A stretch of DNA of 64,000 nt from Ischnura elegans (taxonomy: Eukaryota > Arthropoda > Insecta > Odonata > Coenagrionidae): contig NC_060253.1 in assembly GCF_921293095.1 (NCBI RefSeq), positions 75,987,992 to 76,051,991 of the forward strand, read 5' to 3'. A program made the position numbers and the translations under genes. A model generated the notes under the pieces. The model saw only the letters and a program-made list of their open reading frames with translations, searched no databases and was not told where the DNA came from. Below, one piece after another: positions 13,001 to 28,000 of the stretch; the stretch's first letter is position 1, and the number at the start of each line of letters is the position of its first letter.

Positions 13001-16000
13001 TGCCGAATGCACTATAGTTGTCGACATGGGCGCCGAATACCTTTACGGGAGCCGCGGCGGCCGATCGTCTTCCCACCCGGCGTGCACTGGTCCGAAATCG
13101 GAAAAAGCTGGAATGAAGTCCAAAATGACCTTTTTGGGGATAGAGACTTGAAACTTAGCGTAAATACTCATAAAGTATTACCAGATATAGATTTATATGC
13201 CGTTTTACGTAAATACGACCCTTTAGTGAGATACAGTGGCCCAAACATGACCAATTTTTCAATGCCACGCGAGATATCGTTTTTCCTCAAAAAATCTTTG
13301 AATTTATCCTGGTGGTTTTGCGTTGGTATGAGTTTAATGGAATAAAAAAATGCAATATTCCTTTGACCTGGTGCTTTTCCTATATTTTCAATGACTTTTG
13401 AAGATTTTGGCTCTCATCTGTCTGGTTTTACAACGCAAAATGGCTGACCCGTTTTCACGTGAAATTTGACATAAAGTAGACATTATCTTTCGTTTACGAA
13501 AAATATAACTCGGAAAATTTGAACCACGATACAAAGTAGAGATTTCTAAAGATTACTAAGTAGAAATCTTGGAAAAAAGTTTGCGACGAAGGAAATAAGA
13601 GCGATTTTTCAATCGCGCGTCAAGGCTGACCTACACGCCGCGGACCTCTGAGGCTCGGTAACTGAGGCCGATTTTTCATGTTTTTTAAAATATTAGTCTT
13701 GAAAATCGTCATGTAAAGCATGGATAATCGTCTTACTTGACTTAAAAGACTAAACTGAGGATGTTAAAAAGGATTATGTATAGATCGACGAGACCATTTA
13801 GCGCATTCTTCGAGTGAAAATACTAATGATTGGATATTTTTCGGAACCATCCCACGCGTAAGAAATATGCCTCGGGTATTGAAGTAAAGTGAAGAGTTTA
13901 AGTCAGCATGCATAAGATAGAGAAAAATGAACTGTTTCCGTGAAAGGCAACAACCGATACCCTTTTTCCCTTTCCACCTTCGCCGAGGTGAGTCGTGCGG
14001 AAGGGGCAGTTTTCATATTACAAGGCATCTTTTAGCCTTTTTTATTACTGCATCCGTCCGATGTGATATTCATTTGTAGCGTTTAGTTTCTTTCTTGAAC
14101 TTAAAAAAAGCAAGAGATTTTAACGCTGATTAAGGAGGAACCATCATTTCAAACATGCCCGAAAACCTCCCCTTATTTTGACATATGTTGTTGCTCATTA
14201 TTTTTTCTATCGAATAGTGAAAAAATATTACTATGTCACCGGCCATTTAAGAAAGATTTATGGATTTGAAAATGACGGATTTCCACCTTGAAATACATTG
14301 TCTTTATGGGAGAATGATGACCTTCCCTTGTGAAACATTTTTTATCTCAAATTTGGCCCGAAATTTATCGTTGAAAAATTAGCACAGCATAGAATAGACA
14401 TCGATGCTTAATATATGTATTTTTTTAGAAGGGGTTACCGGTATGTTAGCGCCAGTATTTAAGTTTAAAGAACATACTTCCGGTTTTCTGCAGAGCGAGC
14501 AGCCATTATGCGGCGGAGGTAGTGGCAACGTTGCAAATATACGGAGGTTAACTATGAAGAGCGATATTGCACCTGTCGACCGCTGCATAAATTCAGTGAA
14601 TTGGATTTTTCGGAGTCATTTTTATACGTATTCATTAAACGAATATTCAGTTCATCTCGAAACGTGCTATACACCGAAGTATGAAATTTATCAGTGCTGG
14701 TTGTTAAAGTAATTCCTATATGCGACTACATTTTATTAAACATGCGAATAATCATGACCGAAATTCAATACATCCCTTGAAATTGTCGGCGTATCGCTTC
14801 AAAAGCGAAAATGATAGAATATAATGAGACTTGCGATAGTTTATCTGTTCTTCTGAATACTACTTCAAATTTTTTCACGTTTATTTAGAAAAATATGCAT
14901 CGTTTTCAACTTGTAGAAAATACTTATTTTAATAGAAGTTCTAAGCGTAAAGTAGAAAATCTAGCGCATTATGTATTTAATCATCAGTTTAATTGATATT
15001 AAATGTCTAGAATAAGGTTTACAGGTAAAGGAATATACCACGAGACAAGCATATTGCCGTTGGGTACCGACTATGTAGTATTTGGAAATACAACTTCGCG
15101 AACGTACTAATTAATCAAATACTCACCCATGTAATTCTTCGAAAGTATAAAATAAAATAGACAAGAGTACTTCCTTTTTCACTGACCAAACAATTTACTT
15201 TGATATGTTTTCCAAAGGTCCAATTAGCATAATTTGAAAAAACAACAGTAAATACATTTACCTATTCATGAAGTCATTGCAGGAGGATAAAAATTAGGAT
15301 GCATTCCTGAACAATCGATGGCAGCTGACATAAGTGAGTCCGTAGAAGTTGCAATGCCAGCCTTCCAAATTTACTGAAACTTCGGCACTAGGAACAAGTA
15401 TTATTTAATTATCCTGATACTAATGATTCGAATTACATTTGGGTTATAACTGACACATTAGTTTCTAATTTTCACTAATCAACTCCTTATTAATAGTATG
15501 GATGAGGCTATTGAATGGAAAATCTACAAAGAAATAAACATTAAAGAGCTTTGTGTCAGTCATTCGACAAGGACTTTAATCTTCATAAATCAAGACATAA
15601 ACATTGATTATTTAAACAATGATGGACACTTTATGTTGGGAAATATTGCAAAAATTTCTTAAGAAATTGAAAATGCACGTAAACGATTCGGTATCCTTCA
15701 ACAGATGCACTCGTTGAAATCGCTTCGATGGATTTGATGGATTCACTTTCGGCCACATTTCGTTTCCTCAAATAATCCAAGCTCTTACCTTTACCTTCAG
15801 ACACAAATTTGCCTTTAAATCGGCATAAAGACGCCATCACTTCAGCCCAAAGGTATATTTAATAACTTAAGGCTAAGTAAAAGGGATAATAAAACGAGTA
15901 ATATTGTCACAATGCAACGTAACTCTACGAGGTAACGTAAACAAACAAAGGTGCTCAACCGCTGTGAAACTACGATATGTTGGCAGCGTTGTCAAGTTGG

Positions 16001-19000
16001 TGGTCAGCAATTATAAATAAACCATTTTTCCAAATTAGGTTGAAATTAACAGAGCAAAAGGTCTCATTAGTTAAGTTCATTTTATTCATCACAAATGATG
16101 TAGTTATAAAGCTTTGCTGTATTTCCAGAGAAAGTATTTAAATTCTTCCGATACCTAAGAGTCAATATAACAGCCATTCTTCATATCACTAGATTATTCC
16201 ATTTTAAGTAAAATTCATGCATTGTACAGCTATTTTGATTGATTTAGCATTACTTTTAATTTTTATGAATGACTAATTTAGCGATTTTAACTCGTTGTTA
16301 TCGAGTTTATCTAACTAATGAAAGCAGTATTTCGAAGCGCAGGTTCCTCCTTAAATGGCGTGAGAAGTATAGAATTATTTTGGCTCTACAAAACTAAAGT
16401 TTAGTTCTATAGTTTGTTCGCTTCGTCCACTTGAATTCCATGAAGATTCAAGGTCCAAATAAATCGTTGATATAATTTTTAATAAAAATTCCAAAGTCAT
16501 ATATATAATAATATATGTATGACTTTGGAATAATACATATATAATAACCATCAACGATATATTTTCCTTCTTACATTAGGCTAGACATTCATCTTAGAAA
16601 ATTGGAGTAGAATATATTGTAGTAAGCATTGTTGTATTGCCTGGTTCAGAAATTATCATACTCGACTCGATACTTGCGAGTAATTTTAAACTCGACTCGA
16701 GATCAAAAAGTGCTACTTGGAAATCCCTTTTATATTCCAAAGGAGAAAATGCAGACTAGGTAGCCTGTGACTGGTATATAGTCAAGATACAGTGATGCAT
16801 TTGGAAAGTACCCAAAGTCACCATAGCAAACACTGTTGAAGCTGAAGTGGAAGCTTATTTATCATAGATGCACCACCAAATTCCTTCCCTGGGAAATACT
16901 GAAAGACTTGTATCTCCTACCCAAGGCTGAAAGTATTAGCGAAGAGGTTTCTTGCCATACCGCCATCCACTGTGTTCAGTGAAAGACATTTAGTTCTGCA
17001 GGAAAAATATGTGATGTAAAATGTAACAGGCTTTATCCTAGGATATCCTAGGCTATCCTAAAAAGCAAAGCATCTTCACTCTTGAGCAAGCAAAAATTTA
17101 AAGTCTGTAAAAGGAGACTAAATTTGTGAGACATTATTGATAATGATAAGATATTATCAATAAAAGATAAATATTAAAGGAGAATCTTTTATTTTAAATT
17201 TAAACATGAGTGCTAATATTCTAAAGTAATACCTATCATGTAACATCACTTTTCGGGTATGTTCTGTTTTGAAATTTAGCTATTATATTTTAATTACATA
17301 GTGATGATATGAAAGATGCTTTTGTTTGACTGACTCTTTCACAGAGTAATATTTTTTTAAGTGGTTTTCTTGTTGCCTGGAATTAAGTGATATTTTTCTT
17401 GGAGACTATGGCATCAGAATCGATGGAATCGGTATCGGTAGAATCGGAATCGAAATGTCAGAATCGGAATCGGGATCGGAATCGATAAAATTTTGGAATC
17501 GACCCATCACTAATAATATTAATGTGAAAGCACAAAGTTCTTCTTTTTAATTTAATTATAAATCGCTTTCACCAAGTTACGCCTCAAACAATCAATTTTA
17601 TATCATGGGGTAAAATTTTTTGTCGTGTTGTGCATATCTAAGGTAGACATTTTTTTTTCATTTTCCAATGAATTTAACCTATCATTGCTAAATCACCAGG
17701 TGAGCCTGGTGTATCATCTCGGGAAAGGATTGGAGGTGGTGAGGTGCCTGACCAATCATCTGGGGACACAAGGACCTCCATTAGTCATAGCACCAGTGGC
17801 CAAGTGACCGTTCTGGCAGCTACTTCTACTGCTCCAACTGTGCCTACTTCCTCTTCGTCTTCCCCTGCTGTCACTGTAGTTGGAGCCACCCCCAGAATAG
17901 CCCCCACTGCAGCATCCCCAGTTTGTGGCACTAGAACTCTGAATCCAATTGGTCGGTTGCAGGCACATCAGCATGGGTCCCACCACCACCCCCAGCAGCA
18001 ACAGCTTTTGCTGGTAAGGATTGGCTGAAATTTTCTTGGTATTGTGTCCTACCTATGTGATGATATTCTTAGAGTTGATCTAAGGACTTTTGTTTACCAG
18101 TCATGATGTTAGCTGAAGGGCAGAATAATTTTGAACCTAATTGCAAGAGGCAAAAGGGGATGACACAATGACATTTAAATATGTACTTGGCAAATTAATG
18201 AAGGAACAGAGAATAGAAAGGGTGGGAAAATGTAGTTTTAGTCACATTTAATGCCAGAGATGTGATCACGATGTCAACTTATCATAATTACAAATGGTAA
18301 AGGTGGGGAATCAAGCCATTATCGCCAATAAGAATTTATTTTACATGTAAATCATAAGGATTAAAGTGGTTCCTTGGGTAGCTTTCGCGGGTAGCCTTGA
18401 TGGGCATAAAATTGTGTCATCATCATCATCTTTAGGTGTTCTGCCCGCCGGCAGGTCCCCCATGCCAATGCAGTCTCCATTTCATCCCGTCTCCGGCCAT
18501 CTCCTTGAATTCTCCATATCTTCCAATTTTTACGTTGCCAATAAACTTCAGCCTTCTCCTTCCCCTTCTTCTGATCCCTTCCACCGTTCCTTCCAAAGCT
18601 ACTTTCAAAATTCCATTCCTTCTCATCAAATGTCCCAGCCACTTACCCTTCCTTTGATTTATTTTGTTCATTAAAAATTAAAAAAATAAATTATTAAAAA
18701 ATTAAAATTTTGAAATTGTGTAGCAATGTGGAAAAACCTCACCAGTTGATGCAAATATAGTGTCAGATTTGGTCACCATAATGTTATTATGTCTGGTGGA
18801 TTCTGATTTCTCATTCTTACCTGTGATGCATGAGTTATTGAAAATTATTTAATGCAATTCTTCAGAATTATTTTGCATGACAGTACATAGTTGATGATTT
18901 CTCTATCAGCCCCATCTCCATTTGACCTAATGTTAAATTGTTGTCTTAATTTGCGTGAGGGTTAGGATTACTGAAAAATTTTAGACCCTAGGTGGTTCTA

Positions 19001-22000
19001 ATTATGATTATGATTTACTGCATGACATTTTATATTCTGTCACTTGGTAAATATGAAATACATCCATGATGTGATTCATTTAAGTGCTACTAAATTGTTT
19101 TTGAAGGTAATATTTTGAAATTTGTTCATTGAATTGAAGATTAGCCATTCATTCCGACCAACTATACTTTTTTCCAGCCCCCTCAGTCCTTTGAAGAAAG
19201 TGTAGATGATAGTATTGTCCCAAGTACACCAACCCTCTTTGTTCCTCGTCGCACTGATGGGTTTGGAGAAGCTGTTAGTTCACCCCAAGTTCCTACTGCA
19301 AGATTTACCTTTGCTTCCACATCAGACAACCAGCAGCCAGTAGCTGTTGCTCCTGTGTCTGTCACTCCCTCAGCTGCCCGGACAGGTGGGTAGTCTCAGT
19401 TCTTATTTCAGTTAATCCAGGACTTTCATGCCTGTTGTTTGTCATTGTTTGAAGTGTAGTAAAACATTTAGTAGCATATGTATTGCTACTTTGAAATATC
19501 CAAACATTATGTCTATTTATGTAACAATTTACAGTCATAAATGGTCATTGTTGAGTCCATAGTGGAGATAACTGAATGCTTGTTTTTCCAGTTGTTATTG
19601 ATATCGGAAATTTGAGATAAGGTATTCAAGCTATATATGTAATTGGGAACAAGGAATCAAGTGTTGAGCCTATCACATATTTTTCCTAATTAGCTCACAC
19701 GTAACATATTGCATGGTTATTTTTATCTTGCAGGAGGTCTTGCCCAAGTTGCATCGGAAGGTATTGATGACACCAGGATGGATCTCTCCCAACTAGAGGA
19801 GTCAGGCACTGGACGAAGTGTGCCTACCACTCCTTTACAAGTTTCTCCTCAAGGTATTATTCTCATGTGCAATTTCCTGCTAATTGCGATAACTTCTTCT
19901 TTGTGCATCTTACTTGGGTATTTTTAGACTCAGAATTCAGTTAGGGCTGGCTTTCTTGTTAAGAATGTGGCATCAATATGTATGTAAGGCATTTACACTT
20001 ATGTATAACTTAAGTTTCTGAGAAATAGTTGAAAAATGTATTGAAGTTTAAGACCAAAGGAAAAAATTTGCTGTATTAAAAAAATTTACTATCCATCCCC
20101 ATAGCACCGAATCATATCACCCAATTTCTAGTTTTAGGAATGTAAACCTACCTACAGTAGACTCTCGTTTATACGGACAGCTTTATTGCGAATCTTTTTG
20201 TTATTTTGAAATTAAGTCATGGTCCTGACCAAAGGGGTATTGAAGTTTTCATTTGAGGACCCTAGAAGCTAATGGGTACGAGTACAATTTTTTAAATTTT
20301 GTAGATAAGTACAGATTTTTGATTTTGATATTGTTGTGGCAAAGGGATTGAAGTGAATCAGTTAATATGTATATACTTATCTGAGATTCACTTATAGCAC
20401 TTTGCCACATCAGTATTCTAGCTCACCAACCATTATCTGCGCTTATTTATGCGACAAACTCACTTACAAACTTCTTTTTGGGCATATGAAAGAAAATACC
20501 TTATGTATACAGCAAGTAAATAGAATCTTTTGCTCATGCACATCATTCATCATCTGGTATCACGTATTGAGTGTCCTTTGTTTACACTACAAGGTCGAAC
20601 AAAACTCTTTCTTTTCACTCATCAACTCAACAAAACCCTCTTTCTTGGTATTTTCACTCATGTATGAAACTATGTACAAATTCTCTTGTTTTTACTGTTC
20701 TTTAAATGAAGTTGCTATATCCTATGCATAGACAAACATTTTTTCAACATTGCTTTCATCTTTGTCTGATCTCTCCTGCTCTGTTTACTAAGGAGATGCA
20801 ACCCCAGTTGAAATGTCTTCAGAAGTGACCCAGACCGTCAGCAGTCAGTTGGAGGAACAAGAGCAGAGACGTGAGCAGCAAATGTCTTTGGGAGGTCATG
20901 TTGGTGACGGAGAGGGTGCAACATCATCGTCATCGTTAGAAGCTCCCAGCTCAACCAATCGGGAAGAGGGTGGTCTCAACAGTAGTGCGAGTGGGAGTAA
21001 CGTAGGCATCCCATCAATAAGGGTAACAGCTGCTCCAGCGGAGGAGAGTGGTGATATTCAAGTGGAAGGTGGTGTTGGACGGGATGATAGCATAGAAGAG
21101 CTTGGATCTGGCCTACCTCCATCTCAGTCACAGATCTCAGGTTGGTGATTTCTCGAAAGCTATCGTGTATGCATGATTGTGGCCAGAGAATTTTGCTATG
21201 GGCATTATGGGACTGCCCACCCTGTGGCAGAGTCCAAGGAGTAACCCTCTTTAGAAACTGGGGTGTTCCGTCCTTGGCAATTTTTAAAATCCAATCTTCT
21301 CAGAACTTGAATTTTAATTTGTGATGCCATTTCTGTAGAAAACTGAAGTGGATTACTTCAATATGGAAAATAGAAGGCTCTTATTTTTCAACTAGGACTC
21401 ACATTTTCTGAGGGACTATAGTAAACTTAGGGATAGTTATTTGTCAATAAATTAAATGCTCACAACTTCAATATCAGTGTGGCCACCTATATCGTATATG
21501 TCTGAATATAGTCCCCCTTTGTTTCCAAAAATGCCTGTGGTAAAAGTAAAGGGGGGACTATATTCAAATGCATTTTTAATAACTTTTTCCAAAACTGAAG
21601 CCTCAAAATTAGGGGAGAGGGACTGTATTCGGAGAAATATGGTACAGTGGAACCTCGTTAAAGCGAGTATGGGCTATAGCGACACCCCCGCTATTACGAG
21701 AAATAGCTGATGCACCGTCAATTGACCCTATAATAAGCGTGTTAAAGAATTCGTTTTTACGAGACCCTTTCGGTGTTGGCTCTCGCCATAGCGAGGGTTT
21801 TACCGCCGGAAGACTTTCATGAAGACTCCTTAACCTCTGTAATTGCTAGCGATCTGTTAGAAATGAAGTTAATGGAGTGCTCAGTCTCAAATTTATGTGG
21901 TAAACTGTCGTTCGATAAATATAATGATGACGAAACAATGCTTTGCATGATTTTTATTCAGTGCGGCGCTTATAAATTGTTTGAATAGTTAGTCGTTATT

Positions 22001-25000
22001 TGAGTAAGGAAATTTAGTGATGCAAAAAAACATCGCCTTTCGTCTGGATTTATGCTTATGTTTATTGGATAGATGTTTATCTGTCGCCGCACGACTCCTG
22101 TTCCTGTATATCTGTTTGCAACAGGTATATTGGCTATTATTTGCTCCACCTCCGGTAAAGCGACAATTCGCTATAGCGAGTGTTTATTAGTGCACCGTGG
22201 GGTGTCGTTATATCGAGGTTTCACTGTACATATTTCCATTTGCCAATTTTTTTTAAGGTAGGGGTGTAAGCCTTCCTGGGGGCTCAGGCTCCCCCACCCT
22301 CTCTCAGGGCCTCTCTGGCTATGCCCATGTTTGATTGCCATTCTTGAATTTGATTAGGCAATGTATGGCTAGTTTTTGTGGGTTGCCCTTTATTTTCATA
22401 AATGACTCATTTTGAGGGCTACCAAATAGTTCTTCTGCCAACAATCCCTTCCTGGTTCATCTGCTAATTCTTACTTCTTTCTTAGCTACCGTTTTGTGGA
22501 CTTCTATCCCCCACCTCTTCCTTGCCTCCATACTTACTCCCACCTCTCCATTTCTAATGACACACGGCCCTTCCTACCCTTCTATTTCCCTTCCTGCTCT
22601 TCTCCACCCCTTTGGCCTTCCCGTTTCCTTGGTTCTTTCCCCATTGTCTCTACAGGTATGACTGGAGTCATCCTTCCACCCCTGGTTCTCCCCTTATCTC
22701 TTAAGTTGAATGTTTCTTTCAATCTCTCCACTGTACGCCTGTTTCCTACCCCTTCCTCAAACATGTTTTACAGTGTCTAGTACCTGCGGATGGCTCCGTG
22801 AGCCAAAACGCATCGTACGCATTAAATTCTTGCGGAAAAGTGCAAATTCATATTATTTCAATATGCTACAGAGTAGTGTTAATATTGCTTTACTCAAGTT
22901 GGTCTCAATGTATTTGCCTGTAAATTTTTTAAAATCATCTTTGAGATGATGTGCATTTCAGGGGGGTCTGTTTGGAAGGTATCACTTAAATGTGTATCTG
23001 TAAAATTTCAAGGCAATTTGGACTTCTTGTTCCCTACCCATTACTGATTTGGTATATCTCTGTACAGTTAAGTCTTATTGATTAATCATGCAAAAGTGTG
23101 AAAAGTCGTAACATAGATTTTTAATTCTTGTCATCAACTAATACTAACTGTTAAAAAATTTGTATCTTTCTTTTGCAATTACAGAAGGTGATGATCAGTC
23201 ACGTGAAGCCTCAGGTGGTGAACATGATGATGACCTTGGAGAAGGCAGTGAAGGTGAGTTTTTTTTAGAAAATGCTTAATTCTATATTCTGGTCAATGAT
23301 TGTTCTGTAGAGGAAAATCTTGTATGTAGCTACAAAATTTACCAAAATATGTAGTAAGGCTAAGCCTGGTGAGCAACCTGTTGAAACCCCTAATGAGTGA
23401 AGGGAAGAGATGGGGGCATCTCCATTAAGTTTTTCATGAATTACTGGAAAACTGTGACACGTGGCAAAATAGTGCAAAAATTCAATGTTGAAGTGGACAA
23501 AATTTACTGCATGTACAGTCCGAAGTATTTTTTTGGCAAAATTAATAGTCATGAATTACTGAAGATTTGGATTTTGCAGTTTCAAATATCATATGATATT
23601 AGTGTTGAATCAATGTTAATTATAAAAAAAATCTTCAGACTGACTGAAAACAATTTTCTCGAAGGCACACTGACGTCAAGTATTATGATAACTCCAGGTG
23701 TATTGTCAAGCACTTCTGTATAATGCAAATTACCTCTCAGTAAATACATAATTTTCATCTGCTGTCATATGTATATTAATGCTTTCTCTGTTTTCCTTAG
23801 CACTCATCTTCAAGCTATCTTAAATCATCATTTTACCATCCTGACATTGAAATTATTTATTTTATCCATAGGAGTAAAAAGTATAATTTTATAATTCGAA
23901 AGTAATTTATGACATTGTTTTTTTCATGGGCTAAAACTTAACTGGTGACAGGATCACAGAAAAGTTACTTATTTGCTCTTTTTGGGAGGGAAGCTTCATT
24001 GTTCAAAGTAATTTGTCACTTTTGTTTTATAGATTGTATTTAATTTTTCCAGGTGGTGTTCAAGAAGTGACACCATCTTCATCTGGCAGTGATACGCCCA
24101 ATGCCAGGGGAACTTGGCGGGGTCAGCAAACAGCCCGGCGCAGTGGTGGTGTGGCACGCCGCTCCACTCGCGTTGGCTTCAACCGAAGACAAGAAAGTAT
24201 TCGTCCCGTTCCTATCGTGTGGAGTGAGCCCAGCCATGGGGAAAGCTCATTTAGAGGAGGTAGGAGGACTAGGACTAGGAGGTATTGTATTGTGCTTTTT
24301 CTGTTTCCTCACATACCTAGATTATTTGCTATTAACTTGCTGCTAATCTATTTTAGTGCTTTACTAATTATGCTAACGACTTTATTTCCAACCAACGAAA
24401 TGGCTTCCGACATATTTAAACATGAGGGGTGTTGATAATATTTATTGGCTTTGCTGAGTTGGTTTCGTAGTACCAGAATCGAGAGCACTCTTGCATGAAG
24501 TATGTATGTATCTTTTGTTGCCATTTCAGTGGCTCTTGTAAATTTGACCTAGAAATTAAATGATTACTTCAAGACCACTCTTTTCAATAACTAAGAAATG
24601 TCTAGGAGGCATGGAGGCATATATGTACAAGTGCAGTATGTAGTTAGAATTATTACGCAGCATGCATATAGATGATCACGTTTCAACAAGCAATAACATG
24701 AAAGAGTTTCTTGTAACTTGTTTCTACAATACTAGAATATCTCAAATTTCGAATACCTCGAATACTAGAATTGCACAAAGCATATTTAATGTTATTCGTC
24801 TATTTCACTTGATGAATGTATATGTAAAAAGGTATAAAGTAGACTCTCGTTATTACGAAGCAAATTGTAGGTCCTGACCAAAAGGCCTATCCAAGCTATA
24901 GTATAAGAAACGTTATTACGAAATCTTCATTTTTACGAAATTATGAACCTCAGTCCCGGCCCCGGCGGTTATAAAATGAAGTTTTTAATAAAGTTCCACG

Positions 25001-28000
25001 CATAAGTATGGCATTTAGGTTGATATTCAATACACTAAGTTTGAATAATCGCGCCCTGTTTAAGTTCTTCTCGTGTACTGTGCCCAAGAGCATCAATTAT
25101 GGTTCTTTATTCAGTTTACATGCAACATCAGATAATAAGCTTCATTTCTGTGGTGCCATGGTGACCTACTCGTAAATTGGACGTACAGTTAGTCCTTTTC
25201 CAGTAGGTTTATCAACTTAGGAACAAAGTCTAGGAACACATCCAGTTGGTATATTGGACTTACTGTATTCTGGAAGAATATCAACCCTCGATTGCGTTGT
25301 GTTGCATTCTTCTGTTGAGAAACTGAAACAAATTTTCCTTTTTATATATATTTCTTTGTAATATAACCGCATTTATTTTATACTGTCTTTTTTCCAACGA
25401 TTCCTAAAAGAAACATTCGTACAAACTTCGTTATTACGAACCTCCAGTTTTCGGTCCTGCGAACTTTGTAATAACTAGTCTACTGTATACCATATACATT
25501 TTATAAATCAACTTCTATTTATTTCAAATTTAATGAAATCATTTGCATCAATAACATCATTAAAAACCGTAATTAAAAATAACAACATTAAAGTGAAGAA
25601 TCGTTAAAAAACATAATCTAAAACAGGTTTTTATTTAGAAATACAGTAAAACCTATATGTAGTGAACTTCTTTACATCATAAACCTCAGTACTTCATACC
25701 ACCCCTACGGTCCCGTCCAATTTTCATGTAAATTTATGGGCAAACCTCCGTGATTCGTACCTCTTTATCTCATAAAACCTCCACTTATCATGGCAAGGAG
25801 GCACCCATGAGACGGCCTAACTACCTCCGCAAATTGTACTAAGACAACTAGAGACAATCCTGCTGCAATTAGGTACATGGAGTAACATTTTCAATGATAA
25901 ATGTTTCACGCTTATTTTTTTCATATGCACCTTTAACTTGATGTAATTTTCATGTTAACCATTCGTTGTAGCTTTTTTGCTCCATATGAGAGCATACCAA
26001 ACAGTAAATAAGAAAAAGATATCCAACTATCCCAATCATTTTAAGTGACTGTAGAATTAAGAGAGAACATATCGTTTTCTCTTGGTAATGGTAAAAATCG
26101 CACAATATCGTTCGCTTTCTGTTATCTATGGCTTTTAGGAAATGTTTCTTTTTGCACTCTATTTCCGATCTTTTTTATAACACCATTTATTTTACTGCTG
26201 CATTTTGTACAACAACAACAATAGTACCAAAAACATGACAATTAAATAAACAACCATTCAAGTATACTTGAGCTATTTTACATCCTGATTAGCGAACTGA
26301 AAAAGTCTAATTTATTTTCTAATTAATGGTCAATTAAATGCGTTCATATTTGACTTTCTATAAATATTGCAACAGTAAGCTTCTGAGTTGAGTTTAGAAA
26401 CTCTTAGGTTACTAACTATGTACTTATGAAAGCACACCACATTTAGAAGAGAAGGTGCATTTTTAAAATCAGTGATGCAAATGTATTAAGTGTTGCAAAA
26501 GTTTTTATTCTTCAAGAATTGACTGATAGAGAAAATAATGGTAATGCTTACAAATAGTTTCAACTTTGCATCAGGACTGAATTACATGTACAATACATAC
26601 AATGAAAATACAATTATTCTTACTGCTAAAATTTTGACAACAGCCCAGGAACGTACCTTTGCACAAACTTTCTTCAACTGTGAACGAAATCAGCTCTGTA
26701 AAAACATATGGATAGACAAAATAGTAAGACATTTACAGAGAACAACAGAATAGCAGGAGAACGATATCTATTCACCACTTTTAACCACAAATTTGATGTA
26801 GTTAGTCAACTTGCCTAAAATGGCACTGTATATACTCAACAACCAGAGTCCTCTGTGTTGTTTCCAAGTCGAGTACCAAGGACGTGCATGCGACAGTGTA
26901 TGGCACGAAAATTCAATGTATTCGAGGTATCTGAGATTGTACTTCTAGCATAATTATTCGAGATCTCAAATATTGAATACTATCTAGTATTTGAGTATTC
27001 GTAGATACTATTCGCATATCTCTAGTCTTAATGCATTTGGTCATCCAGGCTGGTGCTAAGTTTTAGTAGGCAAAACGAGCAGCACTGATGTATTCATGCT
27101 AGGTTCTGGTGAACACAATGCTGTTGCCTAGGGAACGAGGTAACTCCACGCATATTTGAAATCAGTTTCAGGTCAAGGTGTTGAACGTGATATGCACTAA
27201 ACACATCATAGCAACTAATCAGGTATCACTGCTAAGTTCTTGAGCACAGGAAAATTTTGCGATTGAAAATGGTGTCCACTGAAGGTAGTGAACTCCTAGT
27301 GGTCAATCCCTAATTGCTCTGTCTGCATTAGCTTGGATGAATGCACTCAATACCTATTCGTTTTGTGTGTGTACTTGGCATGGCAGCCATTGCACAAGAC
27401 ATATGTATTGCGTAATGATTTGGTTTGGTTTATTTTGTTGATGTATGCGTTATCATTAGGGAGTAATTGTTATGTCTAATTAAACATTGTTGATCTGAGA
27501 ATCTAATCATCTTCAATACATATCTGTAATTACCAATTTCTCTTGCCCCTGAATTGTTTAAGTTTCCTAAAATTTGAGACAGATGGCGTAAGGTTTGTGC
27601 CATCATTTCTACAGAAGAAAGACTTTGAAGGGAAAGTTTTTTTTTTGTAAAAGAGGAAGAAAGAAATCTGGTATTGGAGTTTTTGAGGCCAATATGTAAT
27701 GAATACTTCTACGTCTACTAGGGGTGATATCAAAGAAAAACATTATTTTTGGGCTCTGATGTTTAATGTCAAAGAAGTCTAGCTCCAGATTGGGCTGCCT
27801 CTAGATCACAGCTTGCAGTTCTGCAGACTATGGGGCTATGGCATTATCCCTTTCTGAACATAAGCCACACAAATGGTATTTTTGGATCCTAGCAGTTGAA
27901 TTTCACTGGGGACAATTTTGGTCTGTATGATTTAATTTCCAAGCAATTTCAATAACATTGCATTCTCCTGCATTTGTACGACTAATGTTTGCAATTTGAT

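Larger units (their letters stand above)
12439..17614. mobile_element. PLE terminal palindrome split by a hAT insertion
   Basis: A 77-bp left arm (12451-12527) and 6-bp loop (12528-12533) are followed by a right arm cut in two: 12534-12575 (42 bp) and 17520-17554 (35 bp). Removing the hAT and its target duplication restores exactly 77 bp. The arms include ccatggtttcaacgttaga and its complement, which resemble PLE ends elsewhere in the window. Near-direct repeats ttatatcatggg(g)taaa at 12439 and 17598 may be the target duplication of the PLE. Confidence 0.72.
7899..17699. other. TPR intron b-c (9.8 kb)
   Basis: This is one of the two largest TPR introns seen here. It contains in order the small hAT-like MITE, the mariner, the 629-bp TIR element, and the PLE palindrome split by a hAT. 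The interval 11006-12438 has no identifiable element or gene. Confidence 0.55.

Noticed and set aside
13007-13345. 112-codon + frame inside the hAT at 12576-17512
   Set aside because: It has no recognisable domain, and the true transposase remnant lies near the other end of the element.
14404-14712. 102-codon + frame inside the same hAT
   Set aside because: No motif, repeat or homology is apparent; I could not tell it from chance.
22073-22261. Peptide conserved between 22 kb and 49.5 kb (frame beginning MFICR)
   Set aside because: The similarity reflects two copies of a non-coding pogo-like MITE, not a conserved gene.
22496-22780. Open frames in the pyrimidine-rich stretch, both strands
   Set aside because: Composition bias alone removes stop codons; no LINE or host motif could be confirmed on either strand.
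24733-27024. Possible hAT with ends near 24733 and 27024 (tattcgaga words)
   Set aside because: The ends are not convincingly inverse and the flanking octamers do not match.
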